A stretch of 64,000 nucleotides of DNA, taken from positions 24,285,001 through 24,349,000 of the forward strand of contig CM032128.1 in the NCBI GenBank assembly GCA_018894105.1, read 5' to 3'. The position numbers were made by a program, and so were the translations under genes. This stretch comes from Jacaranda mimosifolia (taxonomy: Eukaryota > Streptophyta > Magnoliopsida > Lamiales > Bignoniaceae). Positions 48,790 through 60,540 of the stretch are shown piece by piece. The notes below the pieces were generated by a model, which saw nothing but the letters and a program-made list of their open reading frames with translations, had not been told where the DNA came from and did no database searches. Positions within the stretch are counted from its first letter, which is position 1. Each line of letters begins with the position of its first letter.

Positions 48790-49640
48790 GAAATGCTTCT
48801 GTGTTGTTTTTTGCATAAAAATTGATGTATTGAATCTCCCATAGGGTTTATATAGCATTTTTTATGATATGCAAAATGGAATCTATTGTGGGATATTGAG
48901 AGTAGATATATGTTCTTTATGTAAATTTCCATGTTCTATGGTGAGATATTATAGTAGATAAAGTTATTAGGCTACCCTTATTCTCGAAGGCAAATGTTAA
49001 AACTATATATTTAAAAATAATTATTCAAATAGAAATCGATTTTCAATCAAAATGAGACCACAATTCTTGTCAACCAACATTTCAAGATGGAAGTTATAGG
49101 CCAATTGATTCTAAATAGCTTTATAAAGTTCTGAAGAAAATTGCCCAAAGGCTTCTAATTCTACATATTCTGCTAGTTTCAATTTTAATTTACTAGCTAC
49201 TAGTTTGATGGTTTTAATTAAAATTGTAGACCTTACTTTGGAGATAGAGATACCCAACTATTCCAACATTGAATAGATCCGCAGATAAAAATATTTGTTG
49301 TAACAAAAATTGCATTAGTAAGAGTAAAAGCGAAAACATCTCTTGATTGAGTTTTGACTATAGGTAAGCGGTCATACTTCCTTCATCCAAATGAGAATTT
49401 GATTTAACAACTCTTTCCAAATCTAAATTAAAAGACATCCCTTAGATAACCTTCCATGGTGCCAACATTGATGTGGTGTTTTAGGTAAAAATGGATGTAT
49501 TAAATATGTTATGTGGTATATCATATGGCATTTTTTATGATACACAAGAACAAAGTTGCAGTACGATATTGAGAGTACATATGTGTGTTCTTTATGTAGT
49601 TCTCTATATTCTATAGTGGGGCATATCATAGATTGTTTGT
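48790..49640. repeat. Pair of diverged direct repeats flanking a plastid-derived fragment
   Basis: About 48790-48955 and 49460-49640 share the same ordered words: a GTGTTGTTTT-type start, AAAATTGATGTATT or AAAATGGATGTATT, GCATTTTTTATGATA, GATATTGAGAGTA, GTTCTTTATGTA and TTCTAT(G/A)GTG. They lie in the same orientation on either side of the atpA-like segment at 49067-49457. The family is not recognised. Confidence 0.65.
49067..49457 (-). pseudogene. Nuclear plastid DNA fragment: part of atpA (ATP synthase alpha subunit)
   Basis: Read on the minus strand, three frames together give the C-terminal half of the plastid ATP synthase alpha chain in order: GDVF, then SNSHLDEGSMTA, PIVKTQSRDVFA, IFLSADLFNVGI, then [20 protein letters not shown] and NQLA. 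Small indels shift the frame: one base is missing after EGSMTA and about 15 bases after FNVGI, and a stop precedes NQLA. The plastid form (ELEAF.QF.S.L.KA.QNQLA) fits better than mitochondrial atp1. The gene is long dead. Such insertions (NUPTs) are common in plant nuclei; this one is strongly decayed, hence old. Confidence 0.85.
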
Positions 49641-50215
49641 CCACTTACAGTGGTCCCAATATCCATGTAAGATCACTTGATTGTCATTATTTTTTTTGTT
49701 TTATTTTAGTAGTGGTCCCATATTTCCCCCCTCTTACGATGATTAACTGGTTGACTCTAATATGTGAATAGTAGGTGTTATATTGATTAAATGTCTAGAA
49801 TAAGGCTCCAAGGAAGTAAGAAATATAAATATTATGGAGTTTACTTAAACACTTTGAATAAGGAATTACTATGGGATATGTACAGTAAAAGTGGTAGGAA
49901 GAAGCCTTATGTTAAATTTTACTATGTAATCACTGGTCTATTAATAGAGAATGGACTTAGGTTCGTATGTGGTGACTTAGGTATTCTTGATATCAAATAT
50001 AGTTTCAATGAGATAGGGATGTGTACAATTTATGTGAAAGAGGTAAATTATGAGCCATTAGCAAAGATGGGCACATAAGCCTCAAGTGATTGGGACACAG
50101 TGAACAAGCAGACTTAAGATACAGAAATTGAAGATTTGGGAGTGAGGATTAACTTCAATGATAATTATAAGAAAATGATTTCTAGGATATCAATAGCCAA
50201 TAGGATCATACTAAA

Positions 50216-50474
50216 GATGACCAAGTAGAGATGTTGTTTGAAAAGGATTAAATAACTAAAGCTGAATTAGGAAGTATTGAAGAACATGCAAATCATTGAC
50301 ATGTTCATGGTGATTCACAATGTTAGTCTAGAAGTAGCCAAGTAGAGAAGTTTTTTAAAGGGGAATTAAATGATTGACGCTAAATTAGGAAGTGTTGAGG
50401 AACATGCAAATCAATTATAAGTTCATGATTATTCACAAGGTAATGTAAAGATGCCCAAGCAAAGAGGTTGTTTC
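50216..50474 (+). repeat. 118-bp tandem repeats in the MULE linker, third unit interrupted
   Basis: The word CCAAGTAGAG (or CCAAGCAAAG) recurs at 50221, 50339 and 50455, followed in each by GAAGTATTGA- or GAAGTGTTGA-type and CATGCAAATCA words. The third unit is cut after 20 bp by the Copia insertion and its remainder appears to continue at 57274 (AATAGGGACCAAAGGAC). Confidence 0.75.
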
Positions 50475-51118
50475 TATTAGGATTCTTTCCTAGTTTAGTT
50501 TTGATTATGTCTATTTTGAAATTAAGTCAAGTTGATTGAAATTATTATGGCAAGTGCAGTTTATATGGTAATTAACCGTTGCAGCAAATCTGGAACTTCT
50601 GTGTATAAGATACTGCATTTTTGGTATCTTATCGTTGCACCATTCAAGGAAAAGAATGAGCTGATACAAAAGGAAATCACACTATCAGAATTATTCTTGA
50701 GGATTTTGTACTCAACTATTTAAAAGGAAGAAAGTTTGGTGTGATATATATATATATATATACACGAGTGTTATTCTTTGAGATTAGGATGATTCATTTG
50801 CTCTACAGACTGTCTTTCTTAAACTTCAGTTAAGCTTGCTGAGTGTCTACTGCAGCCTGTGAGTTTTTGAGAAGTTAGCACTGCTCATTGTATTTGTTCT
50901 AATATGATTGATTAATAAAGTACAGGTTCAAAATCCTAAGTCTTTTGGCTTAGATAGTGAATTAGGATCGCCGAACCACTATAACTATCTTGTCTCTCTT
51001 ATTTATCATTTCTGCTATCTCTGGAATTTCAGTTATATCTGGGAGTTCCAGTTTATTTTCTAATATATTGTTTGACTCCTTTGAGTCCATTACCCTTTTA
51101 GGACCCTATTCTCTTTCA
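50475..51118 (+). repeat. 5' LTR of the Copia element
   Basis: Runs from TATTAGGATT to CTCTTTCA. It contains a (TA)n run near 50742-50762 and a polyadenylation-like ATTAATAAAG near 50911. It is similar along its whole length to the 3' LTR and to the solo LTR at 8752-9374. Confidence 0.88.
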
Positions 51119-51120
51119 AT

Positions 51121-51134
51121 TGATACCAGAGCCA
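51121..51134 (+). promoter_or_regulatory. Primer-binding site, initiator Met tRNA
   Basis: TGATACCAGAGCC lies 2 bp after the 5' LTR. The usual plant Copia site is TGGTATCAGAGCC, so the match is close with a few changes. Confidence 0.8.
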
Positions 51135-51178
51135 AGGGCTCATATATAAGTTTAACAAACTTGAGCTAAAAGATCCTA

Positions 51179-54100
51179 ATGGCTTATTCTAGCTTTAATG
51201 TGCATGCAGAAGGTCAATCCCATACTCGTCCCTCTCTATTTGTCAGGACCAATTATTCAACCTATAAGAACAGGATTGGGGGATTTTTCATAGCACTGGA
51301 TTATGACTTATGGAGCATAGTCATTGACGGGCCTCTCATTCCTACTAACAAAAGCAAGTCCTCAACATGCAGACTGACACTTACCGTTGAGGACAAGAGA
51401 ATGCTCTCAATGAATGCAAGAGCCAAAAATATCCTTTCATGTGTTCTAGTCAAAGAAAAGTACAATCGTGTTAGTACATGTACTTCCACAAAGAATATGT
51501 GGAACATGCTTCAAGTCACCTATGAAAAGACTTCATAGGTAAAATTAGAATGAATTGCATTGCTTACTCACCAATATAAGATGTTTTCAATGAAAACAGG
51601 TGAAACGTTAAGCCAAATGTATGCTCGATTCATAAAAATAGTGAATTCCATGTTTACACTAGGAAAAACAGTGTCAAAAAGTGAACAGGTGCGGAAGATC
51701 CTAAGATCTCTACCAAAAGAATGGAATCCCAAGGTCACTGCAATTCATGAGGCTAAAAACCTTGAAAAATTGATTATGGGAGAGCTAATCGGTTCACTCA
51801 CTTATCACGAGATGACTCTAGCAAAGAAGAGTTCTGACAACAAAAATAAGAAAAGCATTCCTTTCAATGCCGAACAAGGGGAATGGAATGAAGATCCTAG
51901 TAATTTAGATGAAGAAATGGTTAATAAAGAAATTGCCATGATAACTATGCGACTACGTCAACTTACCTAAGTCAGAAATCGTTTCAGGAAAGACCCCAGA
52001 ACAAATTCCAGAAGAAACATTGGGGAATTCCATATAACTGAACAAGTCATATGAATGCTATGAGGTAGGACACAAAAGACCTGACTGCCTAAGATTGAGA
52101 TAGAGCCCAAAGAAAACAAAGAGCTATGATCATCACTTGGGATGACTTAGACTCGGACCAATTTGATAATGAAGAAAATTGTCTTATGGCTGATAGATAG
52201 GTAACTTTACAGTCTCAGTTAAGTTCCAGCAGTTTTGAAATTGATTATGATTTTGATAAAGATCTTGATATTCACATTGAATGCCATAATCAACTCATTG
52301 AACTTTAAATAGAAATAAACCTTTTTAAGGAACAATTGGATAATACCCTTAATGAAAAGGAAGAATTAGTCCATTATTATGATAAAATCAGAAAGAAAAA
52401 TTCTGAGAAAAAAAAAATAGGCTAGTTGAGAAAAACCAACGTTTTGAAAATGAAATTCAGAATCTATTAGATAATAATTATAATCTAAAAAAATCACTCA
52501 AGGGTAAGAACAAAATTGATTTTGGATATAGAGATACAAGAACCTCAAAAAGGAAGACTTGTCATTATTGTTCAAAAATAGGTCATATGGCTCACAAATA
52601 TCCTATAAGAAAAGAAATTGGAATCAAGTATATATGGGTGCCAAATTCTAACAACTCAGGACCCAACAAAAAATGGGCACCTAAATTCCCAAATTCTCGT
52701 GTGGCGGGAACCAGTCAAGAAGGCAGTTCAAATGCATCTTTGGTATCTGGACAATGGATGTTCCAAACATATGACAGAAAACAAGTCATTCTTTTCTAAA
52801 ATACAAAAATATAATAGAGGAAATGTGTTGTTCATAGACAACACAAAAGGAAAAATCATTGGTAAAGGAACAGTAGGTAACAAAGATAGAACTTCCATCT
52901 GAAACATTTAGCTGGTAGAAGGGCTAAAACACAATCTTCTCAGCATAAATCAATTATGTGATAGTGGGTACCAGGTACACTTTAAACTTTCTAAATGCGT
53001 GGTGACCAAGCATGATGGAACTATTTTCACTGCAATTAGAGAGAGAAATATATATATATAGCATAAATCTAAATGATCTATCCAAACAAAATGTTATGTT
53101 GAATGCCTATTTGCTACTGATGAATCTTGTTGGACTTGGCATAGGCATCTAAGACATGCTAATATGAAGCTCCTAAACCATTTAGTTAAAAAAGATCTAG
53201 TAGAAGGTATTCCTAAAATAAAATTCACAAAAAATAGAATATGTGATGCATATATGAAAGGCAAACAAATAAAAACATCTTTTCAGCCAATAAATGATAT
53301 TGTATCTTCCAAACCCTTGAAACTTCTGCATCTTGATCTGTTTAGACCCATGAAAACACAATCTCTTTGAGGAAATAAATATGTTTTTGTCATCGTGGAT
53401 GATTTTTCTCGCTATGCATGGGTAAAGTTTCTCTCACATAAAAATGAAGCTTTGCATCATTTCATTAGTCTCTCAAAGAACATTCAAAATGAAAAGGGGC
53501 ATATGATTAAAACAATCAAGACTGATCATGGGATGGAGTTTGATGATCATAACTTTGCTACTTTTGTAATGATCTTGGTTATACTCACAATTTTTCTACT
53601 TCGCGAACACCCTATCAAAATAGGGTAGTTGAAAGAAAAAATAGAGTTCTATAGGAAATGGCTCGAACAATGTTGAATGAGTATGATCTACCTAAACATC
53701 TTTAGGCAGAAGCAATCAATACAGCCTGTTATGTCATCAACAGAGTCTTCTTAAGACCTTTCATAAAAAAGACTCATGAACTTTGGAAAGGTAAGATACC
53801 CAACATATCTTATTTTTGCATGTTTGGGTACAAATGTCATATCGTAAATGATAGAGAACACTTTGCCAAATTTTATCCAAAATCGAATAAAGGAATATTT
53901 GTTGGTTACTCTACAAACTGTAAAGCCTATGGAGTTTTTAACAAATGAAAAAGGACAATACAAGAATCCGTCCATGTGGTATTTGATGAAAGTGATCCTT
54001 TACTAGCCAAGGATTCCTTGAGCATAGAAACTATAGGTTTTGACCAGGTTATTGAAGCTCTCAGCAAAATAGAGAAGAAGAAAAGAAAGTATCTCAAAAG

Positions 54101-55800
54101 TTCAGTGAGACAGGCTCAACTACAAGTGGAATTTTCGACAACGAAACAAGAGACGAAACTAGCAAATTCAAGCATGCCTCAAGCCATCCAACAAACAACA
54201 CCATTGGAAATCTCGGAGCAGGAATCACAACAAGGTCCAAAACCAAAATGAATGAATCACAGCAATCTGACTTTATGTTCTTGTCTTATGCAAAACCATG
54301 CAACATAAATGAGGTGTTGAATAATGAGTCCTAATTGAATGCAATGAAAGAAAAGCTTAATCAGTTTGAGAAAAAATAGTTTTGGAACTTAGTCAAAAGA
54401 CCTGATAATTATGCCATAATTGGAGCTAAATAGGTTTTTCGAAATAAATTGGACGAATGAGGTAAAGTTGTTAAAAACAAAGCAAGACTTGTAGCCAAAA
54501 GGTACTCTCAATAAGAGGGTATTGATTATGATGAAACTTATGCACCCGTTGCACGGCTTGAATCAATTCGCATGTTATTAGCTTATGCATCATACAAAAA
54601 CTTTACACTTTATCAAACGGATATCAAAAGTGCCTTTTAAATGGTCACTTGAAAGAAAATGTTTTTGTAGAACAACCTCCTAGTTTCAAAAACTCAAAAT
54701 TTCCAAACCATGTTTTCAAATTATCAAAAGCTCTTTATGGTTTAAAACAAGCTCCAAGAGCATGGTATGATTGCTTGAGTTCTTTTTAATGTCAAATGGT
54801 TTTTGCATGGGTAAAGTAGATACTACACTTTTTACAAAAACATCAAACAGTCATTTACTACTTGTTTAAGTATATATGGATGATATAATCTTTGGAAGTA
54901 ATCATAAGGATCTTTGTGATGAGTTTGCAACATGCATGACAATAGAATTTGAAATGGGTCTTATGGGTGAGTTAATTTTTTTTCCTTGGACTACAAATCA
55001 AACAAACCTCCAAAGAAATTTTTATATCCTAAGAGAAATATACTAAGGAACTCTTAAAGAAATATAGAATGGAGGATTGTAAAGAGTCCAGCATCCCCAT
55101 GGCTGCATCTACAAAGCTAGAACTTGATTCTAAAGGAAAAGGTGTGGACGAGACAACATATAGAGGCATGATCGGAAGCTTGCTATATCTAACTTCAAGT
55201 CACCAAGATATACTATTTACCACATGTTTGTGCGCCTAGTTTCAAGGACAAGCAAAAGAATCACATCTCAAGATCATCAAAAGAATTCTTCACTACCTCA
55301 AAGGGACCGTCAACTATAGAATTTGGTATCCTCGATCTAAATCTTTCAATATAGTCGGATAATTTGATGCTGACTATGTAGGATACAAAATTGATCAAAA
55401 AAGCAGCACTAGAACTTGTCAACTACTGGGCTCATGTCTGGTAAGCTGGTGCACAAAGAAACAAAACGTGGTAGCTATGTCAACCACTAAAGTCGAATAC
55501 ATGGCACTAGGTAATTACTGCTCATAGGTATTGTGGATGAAACAAACTCTTAGTGATTACGGATTAAATATCTCTTGCATATTGATTCTATGTGACAACA
55601 ATAGTGCCATTTGCATTACAAAAAATCCAGTCTATCACTCTTGCACAAAGCATATAGAAATTAGGCACTATTTCATAAAGGATCATGTTCAAAAGAGTGG
55701 TGTATGCATAAGCTTCATAGAAATAAAGAATCAATTAGTTGATATATTCACTAAATTGCTTCCAAAATATCATTTTTGTTTTCTCAAAAATAACTTAAGA
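51179..55800 (+). pseudogene. Copia gag-pol, multiply disrupted
   Basis: Gag starts at 51179 and is open for 119 codons before a TAG, then resumes at 51560. A first zinc knuckle near 52045 has lost its leading Cys (SYECYEVGH) and a second near 52560 reads CHYCSKIGH with the last Cys changed. The protease site near 52750 reads DNG instead of DSG. Integrase pieces lie at 53100-53640 (HLDLF and KTDHG contain the first two catalytic Asp). Reverse transcriptase spans about 54280-55000 with ALYGLKQAPRAWY and the YMDD box near 54880. RNase H is at 55330-55790, with a final open stretch of 98 codons containing LCDNNSA and LVDIFTK. Dozens of stops and frameshifts separate these pieces. Confidence 0.88.
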
Positions 55801-55827
55801 ATCATACCTTTTCCTTTTTCATCATGA

Positions 55828-56660
55828 AATTTGACATAACTTGCTTTGAATGAGAAGTTTTGGTATGTGTATCTTTTTTCTTCCCAAAAATACAAAAGAT
55901 CTTCAATCTAAGGTAAATGAATAAATGTCCTAAGTTATTTTTCCTTCAATTTTTAAATTTTTTTTATGAGAGGAAAATTAGATAATCAAATTGCCCAAAA
56001 TTTTGCTTTCCTTCACCTAAATCAACGCAACACTCTTTCTCCCAGCACACCTCTCGCCGCGTCTTATTCATCTAAATCACCCCTTTCTCTTCCAAATGGT
56101 GAACTCTGTCCAAGACGCTAACCTTGCTACTTCTCAAGGAGTCACCTCTAAACATAAAAACATGTAGTTGGAAGTTCCAACGCTTGACATATTAACATCT
56201 GTAAAAGCTATTGCATCTTTTATTGACTATTTGAACCACAATATTTCTGAGCTTGCTAAAACTTTTTAATGATGAGTGAGAGACTTGTTCTATTTCTGTA
56301 TATTTAATCTGATGCTTGTCCATTCTAAAAACTACCTTATTATGCTTTTAGTATCTCATTGCCTCTTTTACTTGGAATTCAATACATGAGCTATTCTATC
56401 TACTCTGCTATGCTTTAAGTCTGTGTTACACTGAAATCATGTGAAGTATATGGTATGGAGCTTTTTGACTGGGCGAGAACAATGATATGTCATTTTGGTT
56501 GCCGAGGAAAGAGCTATGTGTTATTTTCATACTTGTTTAAGCTTGCTTATGTCTTTAAGTATTTTTGATAGAGGGAGAAAACATCCTCTGTAATCTATGA
56601 TCTAATTTCTTGAGACAGAGGGAGAACAACAAAAAATGGCATCATCAAAAAGGGAGAGAT
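55828..56660 (+). other. Copia 3' non-coding stretch with polypurine tract
   Basis: Between RNase H and the 3' LTR there is about 830 bp with no clear ORF. A short open piece near 56095-56265 (MVNSVQDANL) could be a relic of the extra 3' gene some Sireviruses carry, but this is unproven. GAGGGAGAA occurs near 56571 and 56618, and the polypurine tract AAAAAGGGAGAGA is at 56647-56659, abutting the LTR. Confidence 0.65.
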
Positions 56661-57273
56661 TGTTAGAATTTCTTCCTAGTTTAGTTTTGATTATGCCTAT
56701 TTTGAAATTAAATCAAGTTGATTGAAATTATTATGGCAAGTGCAGTTTATATGGTAACTAACTGTAGTAGCAAATCTGGAACTTCTTGTATATAAGATAC
56801 TGCATTTTTGGTATCTTACTGTTGCACCATTCAAGGAGAAGAATGAGCTGCTACAAAAGGAAATCATACTATCATAATTATTCTTGAGGACTTTGTACTC
56901 AACTATTTAGAAGGAAGAAAGTTTGGTGTAATATATATACGAGTGCTATTTTGTGAGATTAGGATTATTCCTTTGCTCTATAGACTATCTTTCTCAAACT
57001 CCAGTTAAGCTTGCTGAGTATTTGCTGTAGTCTGTGAGGTTTTGAGAAGTTAGCACTGCTTATTGTATTTGTTCTAATACATTTGATTAATAAAGTGTAG
57101 GTTCAAAATCTTAAGTCTTTTGACTTAGGTAGTGGATTAGGGTCGCCGAACCACTATAACTATCTTGTCTCTCTTATTTATCATTTCTGCTATCTCTTGA
57201 ATTTCAGTATATTTTCTAATATATGGTTTGACTCCTTTGAGTCCATTACCCTTTTGGGACCCTATTCTCTTTT
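56661..57273 (+). repeat. 3' LTR of the Copia element
   Basis: Begins TGTTAGAATT immediately after the polypurine tract and ends CTCTTTT before the target duplication GTTTC. It is a few tens of bases shorter than the 5' LTR, partly because of the shorter (TA)n run. Confidence 0.88.
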
Positions 57274-57680
57274 GTTTCAATAGGGACCAAAGGACTAAAG
57301 AACATTCAAATTAGTCACAAGGACATGGTGAGTCACAAGTAGAATTTGAATTCTTGGGGGATCTTTTTTTGTTGAACAATTGAATAAGATATGAAGAAAT
57401 GATACCCATGTAGAGAACTTGTTGAAGAACTAAGATAAGAAATGAAGAAACTGAACTAACTGAGAAAACTTAGAGGAACTAGTCTGGTAACAAAATAAAA
57501 AAGCAAAGTCTACAAAAAGAAAAGATACTGCTTTTGTTGAAATAAAGAGAGTGGCAGAAAAACATACAACTATAAAGGACAATAGGCAGGTAGATGAGGC
57601 ATTTAGGATAGATGAGATAATTGGGACAAACAAATTAGACTTTTATATTTTTTTACTACCAAGTTTAATCTATTGAAGAG

Positions 57681-57825
57681 TCAAATATAATGATTATGAG
57701 GGAGACTCTGATGCACCTTGTGAGGCACTTGAAGATAGTGAAGGTTCATCAGTCAAATATAATGATTATAAGGGAGACTCTGATGTGCCTAGTCAGGCAT
57801 TCAAAGATATTGAAGGGTCATCAGA
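57681..57825 (+). repeat. 72-bp duplication in the acidic linker of the MULE pseudogene
   Basis: TCAAATATAATGATTAT starts at 57681 and again at 57753. The copies encode the same acidic 24-residue motif (YNDYEGDSD... then YNDYKGDSD...), differing at several bases. Such acidic linkers are typical between the PB1-like and DNA-binding modules of MuDR transposases. Confidence 0.8.
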
Positions 57826-58560
57826 TGATGACATTTTTGTGATAAAAAAAAATTAAGAGTAAAAGAGATCCATTGAGAAAGTTGAAGAACATGAAGAAAA
57901 GAATGTCTGATGATGCTAGAAATCAAAGAAAATTATGGCTATAAAAGAAGATTGGTATAGTGATCAAAGGGATGAAAAAGAGTTGAAAGAATTTTTTGAT
58001 GAGGATGATACAACTTAAAGACACATTTTTTTAATTGAAGAGTGTGCCATGAAGAAATTTGAGATGCATGTGGGGCTTAAATATTTTTCATCAATAACGT
58101 AATACAAAGAGAAGCTCAGAGATTGGTGTTTGAGAAAAGGGTACGAAATACAATTTGAGAAGAATGAGGCACAAGGTTGAGAATAGTTTGCCTTCATAGA
58201 TGTGATTGGAGAATTTGTGTATCCAAAGTCATGAACAACTTAAGTTCTAATTAAGACTATGAAGGAAAGCATACATGTGCCAAAAGGGACACCAATTTTC
58301 TAGTCAATTATAAATACTTGGTCAAGAGAATTAGGAATGTTGGAAGGGATAACCCTGATATTGAAGTGTAGATAGAGAAAGATAAGAGAAAAAATATGTT
58401 GCGAAAGTGGATAAGTGGGAGGCATTGAGAGCTAAAAAATGTGCAATTGAGTGCACAAGAGAGGATGATAATGAAGGTATAAGCTTTTGTAGGGCTATAA
58501 GAAGGAATAGAATCCTAAAAGCAAGTTATTATTGAAAAATATAATGACATAAAGTTTCCT

Positions 58561-59039
58561 ATTTTTAATAGGATGTATTTCAGTCTTAGGGCTTTTTAGT
58601 GAGGATTTTCGGCTTCCTGTAGATCTATGATAAGCTCGATGTATTTTCTTGAAGATAGTATATAGGGGTCAGTTGCTGGTTATAGTATAAAGAGATGCAA
58701 ATGGCAAAATGTACCCTATTGCTACGACACTTATCTTAATAATGAAAAGATACAAATGATAACATGCATCCTATTGCTATGATAGCTATCTTAATAGATA
58801 ATACGGGTACTTGATTGTGTTTTTCTAAAGAGTTATTACTTAATATAGACGGTTTAGATCCTCTATTCCAATTTATATTTCATCTCCTATTCCATTTCAT
58901 GGATATATGACACATGTATTAAAATTTTCTTATAAAAACAATTGATTGAGATTTAGATACACTTGGCATATATATATCAAGTTGGAATTATGAGATGAAA
59001 CACAAAATGAAATAAAGAATCTAAAATATATACATGTGG
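58561..59039. other. intergenic, no gene seen
   Basis: AT-rich. Two similar words near 58681-58715 and 58741-58790 (GATGCAAATGGCAAAATG, ACCCTATTGCTA; ATACAAATGATAACATG) form a loose duplication. It may include the tail end of the LINE. Confidence 0.35.
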
Positions 59040-60540
59040 GTAGAAGAAATATTGGTTCATTTCTAAATGGTAAGTTATTGAAGTTCCATTTAGAAATAAA
59101 CCAAATCAATCTTGAAAAATGATAACAAAGAGAAAAAGTTATCCAATGTTTCCTCTTTCAATCTATAAATTGGGCATTTCAAGCTGCTAAGAGAGAACAT
59201 ATGCTTAATCTTTCTCTGGTTGGAAGGATATTTCAAACAATTTTCCACAAAAAGAGTTTATATCAATCATAGATCTTTGCTTTCCAAATTTTATCCCAAC
59301 AATTAAATTGACCTCTAGGATTTGAACTGGATCTATTTTGTTGATCATAGAGATGAGGATTTAATTAAAAAAAATGCCCTAACTTGGAGGGAATCCAAAA
59401 GTGCTTTTTATGCTCAATTGAAGACGAGATTTGGCTCTTCTAAATTGCTAATGTTATTTCTTTATCAAATAACTAATTGATCAATTCAGAGTTTCAATCA
59501 AGAGTTCCTTCATGCATGTGGTCTTTTATAACTCTGAGTAGCAATTTTGATGTCCAATCTATATTTAACTTTTGGAATAAATCTGCTAGAGAAAGATCCT
59601 AAGGCTCATCTTGCAGTTTGACATTCGAGTTATAGCATGAATTGAGTAACAAGCTCTATTAGATATTAGCTCTTACAACAGAAATGTCTTGCTAAAACTG
59701 GGACGAATTTGATTTCTTTTTTGGGCTAAGAGAAAATGGTGTCTTTCAAGTATTTTGCTTTGAAAACCTAACTCCAAAGGCTTGTGTCTGTAGTGGCTAA
59801 TCGCCACACTAATTTGGCAACCCTTGCTCTATTAATGAAATCTTTCATTCTTCTAAAACATAATCCTCATGCCATTTTAGATATCCATATAGAGTCCTAA
59901 ATTGAGAATAAAAGCTTTTTTTCCATTTTAAATGCACTAGAACTTTCTAAGTAGTTTGTCAACCCTCGAGCATATTGATATTGGAATCAGTGTTGATACC
60001 ATCTCATAAATAGGGATCGTTTGAGCCACATCTTTAATAAGCACACTTCTTTATGCTTGTAACGGGTTCTTTCTCTTCCATTCTCCCAATTGTTTTTGGA
60101 TTCTAGTAATGAGCTCATTGAAACTATTTCTTCTGCATGTAGGCTTGTAGAAATAAGACCCCATGTGCTTAACATTATGTGTGCAATCCTTCAAATTTAA
60201 AATGTCCAAAATCTATTATTTTGTTTGTGGATGTGTGTTCTTGCTAAAACAAACGTGGTTTATCTAGGTTTATGCATTGGCAAGACCATTCAAAAAAACT
60301 TTCCAAGTGTAGCTCCGATGCAATAATGAGAATCTTCGCTTGTTTCTCTAAAGAAAGTAACAAGTCATCAACATAAAACAAGTGGGAAATTGGTGGACTA
60401 TTCTACAATTCTTAAGTCCATTAAGCTGGAAAAGATTTTCTTCCCCAATAATGATCTTAGAAAGGAGTTCTGCATAAATAATGAAACGGTAAGGTGAAAG
60501 AGGTTCTCCCTTGCCTAATTTCTCTTAATGGTTGCAGAAA
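59040..60540 (-). pseudogene. L1-type LINE reverse transcriptase, 3' portion, decayed
   Basis: On the minus strand the conserved non-LTR order is readable across frames: GEPLSPYRFIIYAELLSK (60515-60455), then PPISHLFYVDDLL with the YVDD catalytic box (about 60395-60355), a region resembling the post-RT thumb (GVLFLQAYM, W-K/R pieces near 60150-60060), and a C-terminal zinc-binding segment (YKLFLWKIV, NILPTREKLSICSL, about 59260-59150). Stops and frameshifts are frequent. The endonuclease and upstream RT are missing, as expected for a 5'-truncated copy. No tail or target duplication was fixed. Confidence 0.78.

Larger units (their letters stand above)
50475..57273 (+). mobile_element. Sirevirus-type Copia LTR retrotransposon, decayed
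   Basis: The element spans two LTRs (50475-51118 and 56661-57273) with a 5-bp target duplication GTTTC on both sides (50470-50474, 57274-57278). Features in order are 5' LTR, a primer-binding site for initiator Met tRNA, gag, protease, integrase, reverse transcriptase and RNase H (the Copia order), a non-coding 3' stretch of about 0.8 kb, a polypurine tract and 3' LTR. The tract context CATCATCAAAAAGGGAGAGATTG and repeated upstream GAGGGAGAA boxes match the Sirevirus signature. The outer LTR bases have mutated: the 5' LTR begins TATTAG instead of TGTTAG. The coding region is broken throughout, so it is not autonomous. Confidence 0.9.
49791..58560 (+). pseudogene. MULE (MuDR-like) transposase N-terminal region, interrupted by a Copia element
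   Basis: Two parts flank the retrotransposon. The left part (49791-50474) begins with an open 95-codon frame, with NGLRFVCGDLGILDIKY and TIYVKEVNYEP, resembling the PB1-like N-terminal domain of plant MuDR transposases, followed by a repeat-containing linker. The right part (57274-58560) has an acidic duplicated linker, then HVGLKYFSS, EIQFEKNEAQG and NYKYLVKRIRN preceded by YEGKHTCAKR. This is the MuDR N-terminal DNA-binding module with its HTC motif. Many stops and frame changes are present, and the catalytic MULE domain was not found. The two halves become contiguous when the Copia element and one GTTTC copy are ignored. Confidence 0.72.

Noticed and set aside
49067..49457. Reading of this segment as part of a Copia RNase H or other transposon gene
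   Set aside because: The minus-strand match to plastid atpA motifs ([29 protein letters not shown]) is continuous and far stronger.
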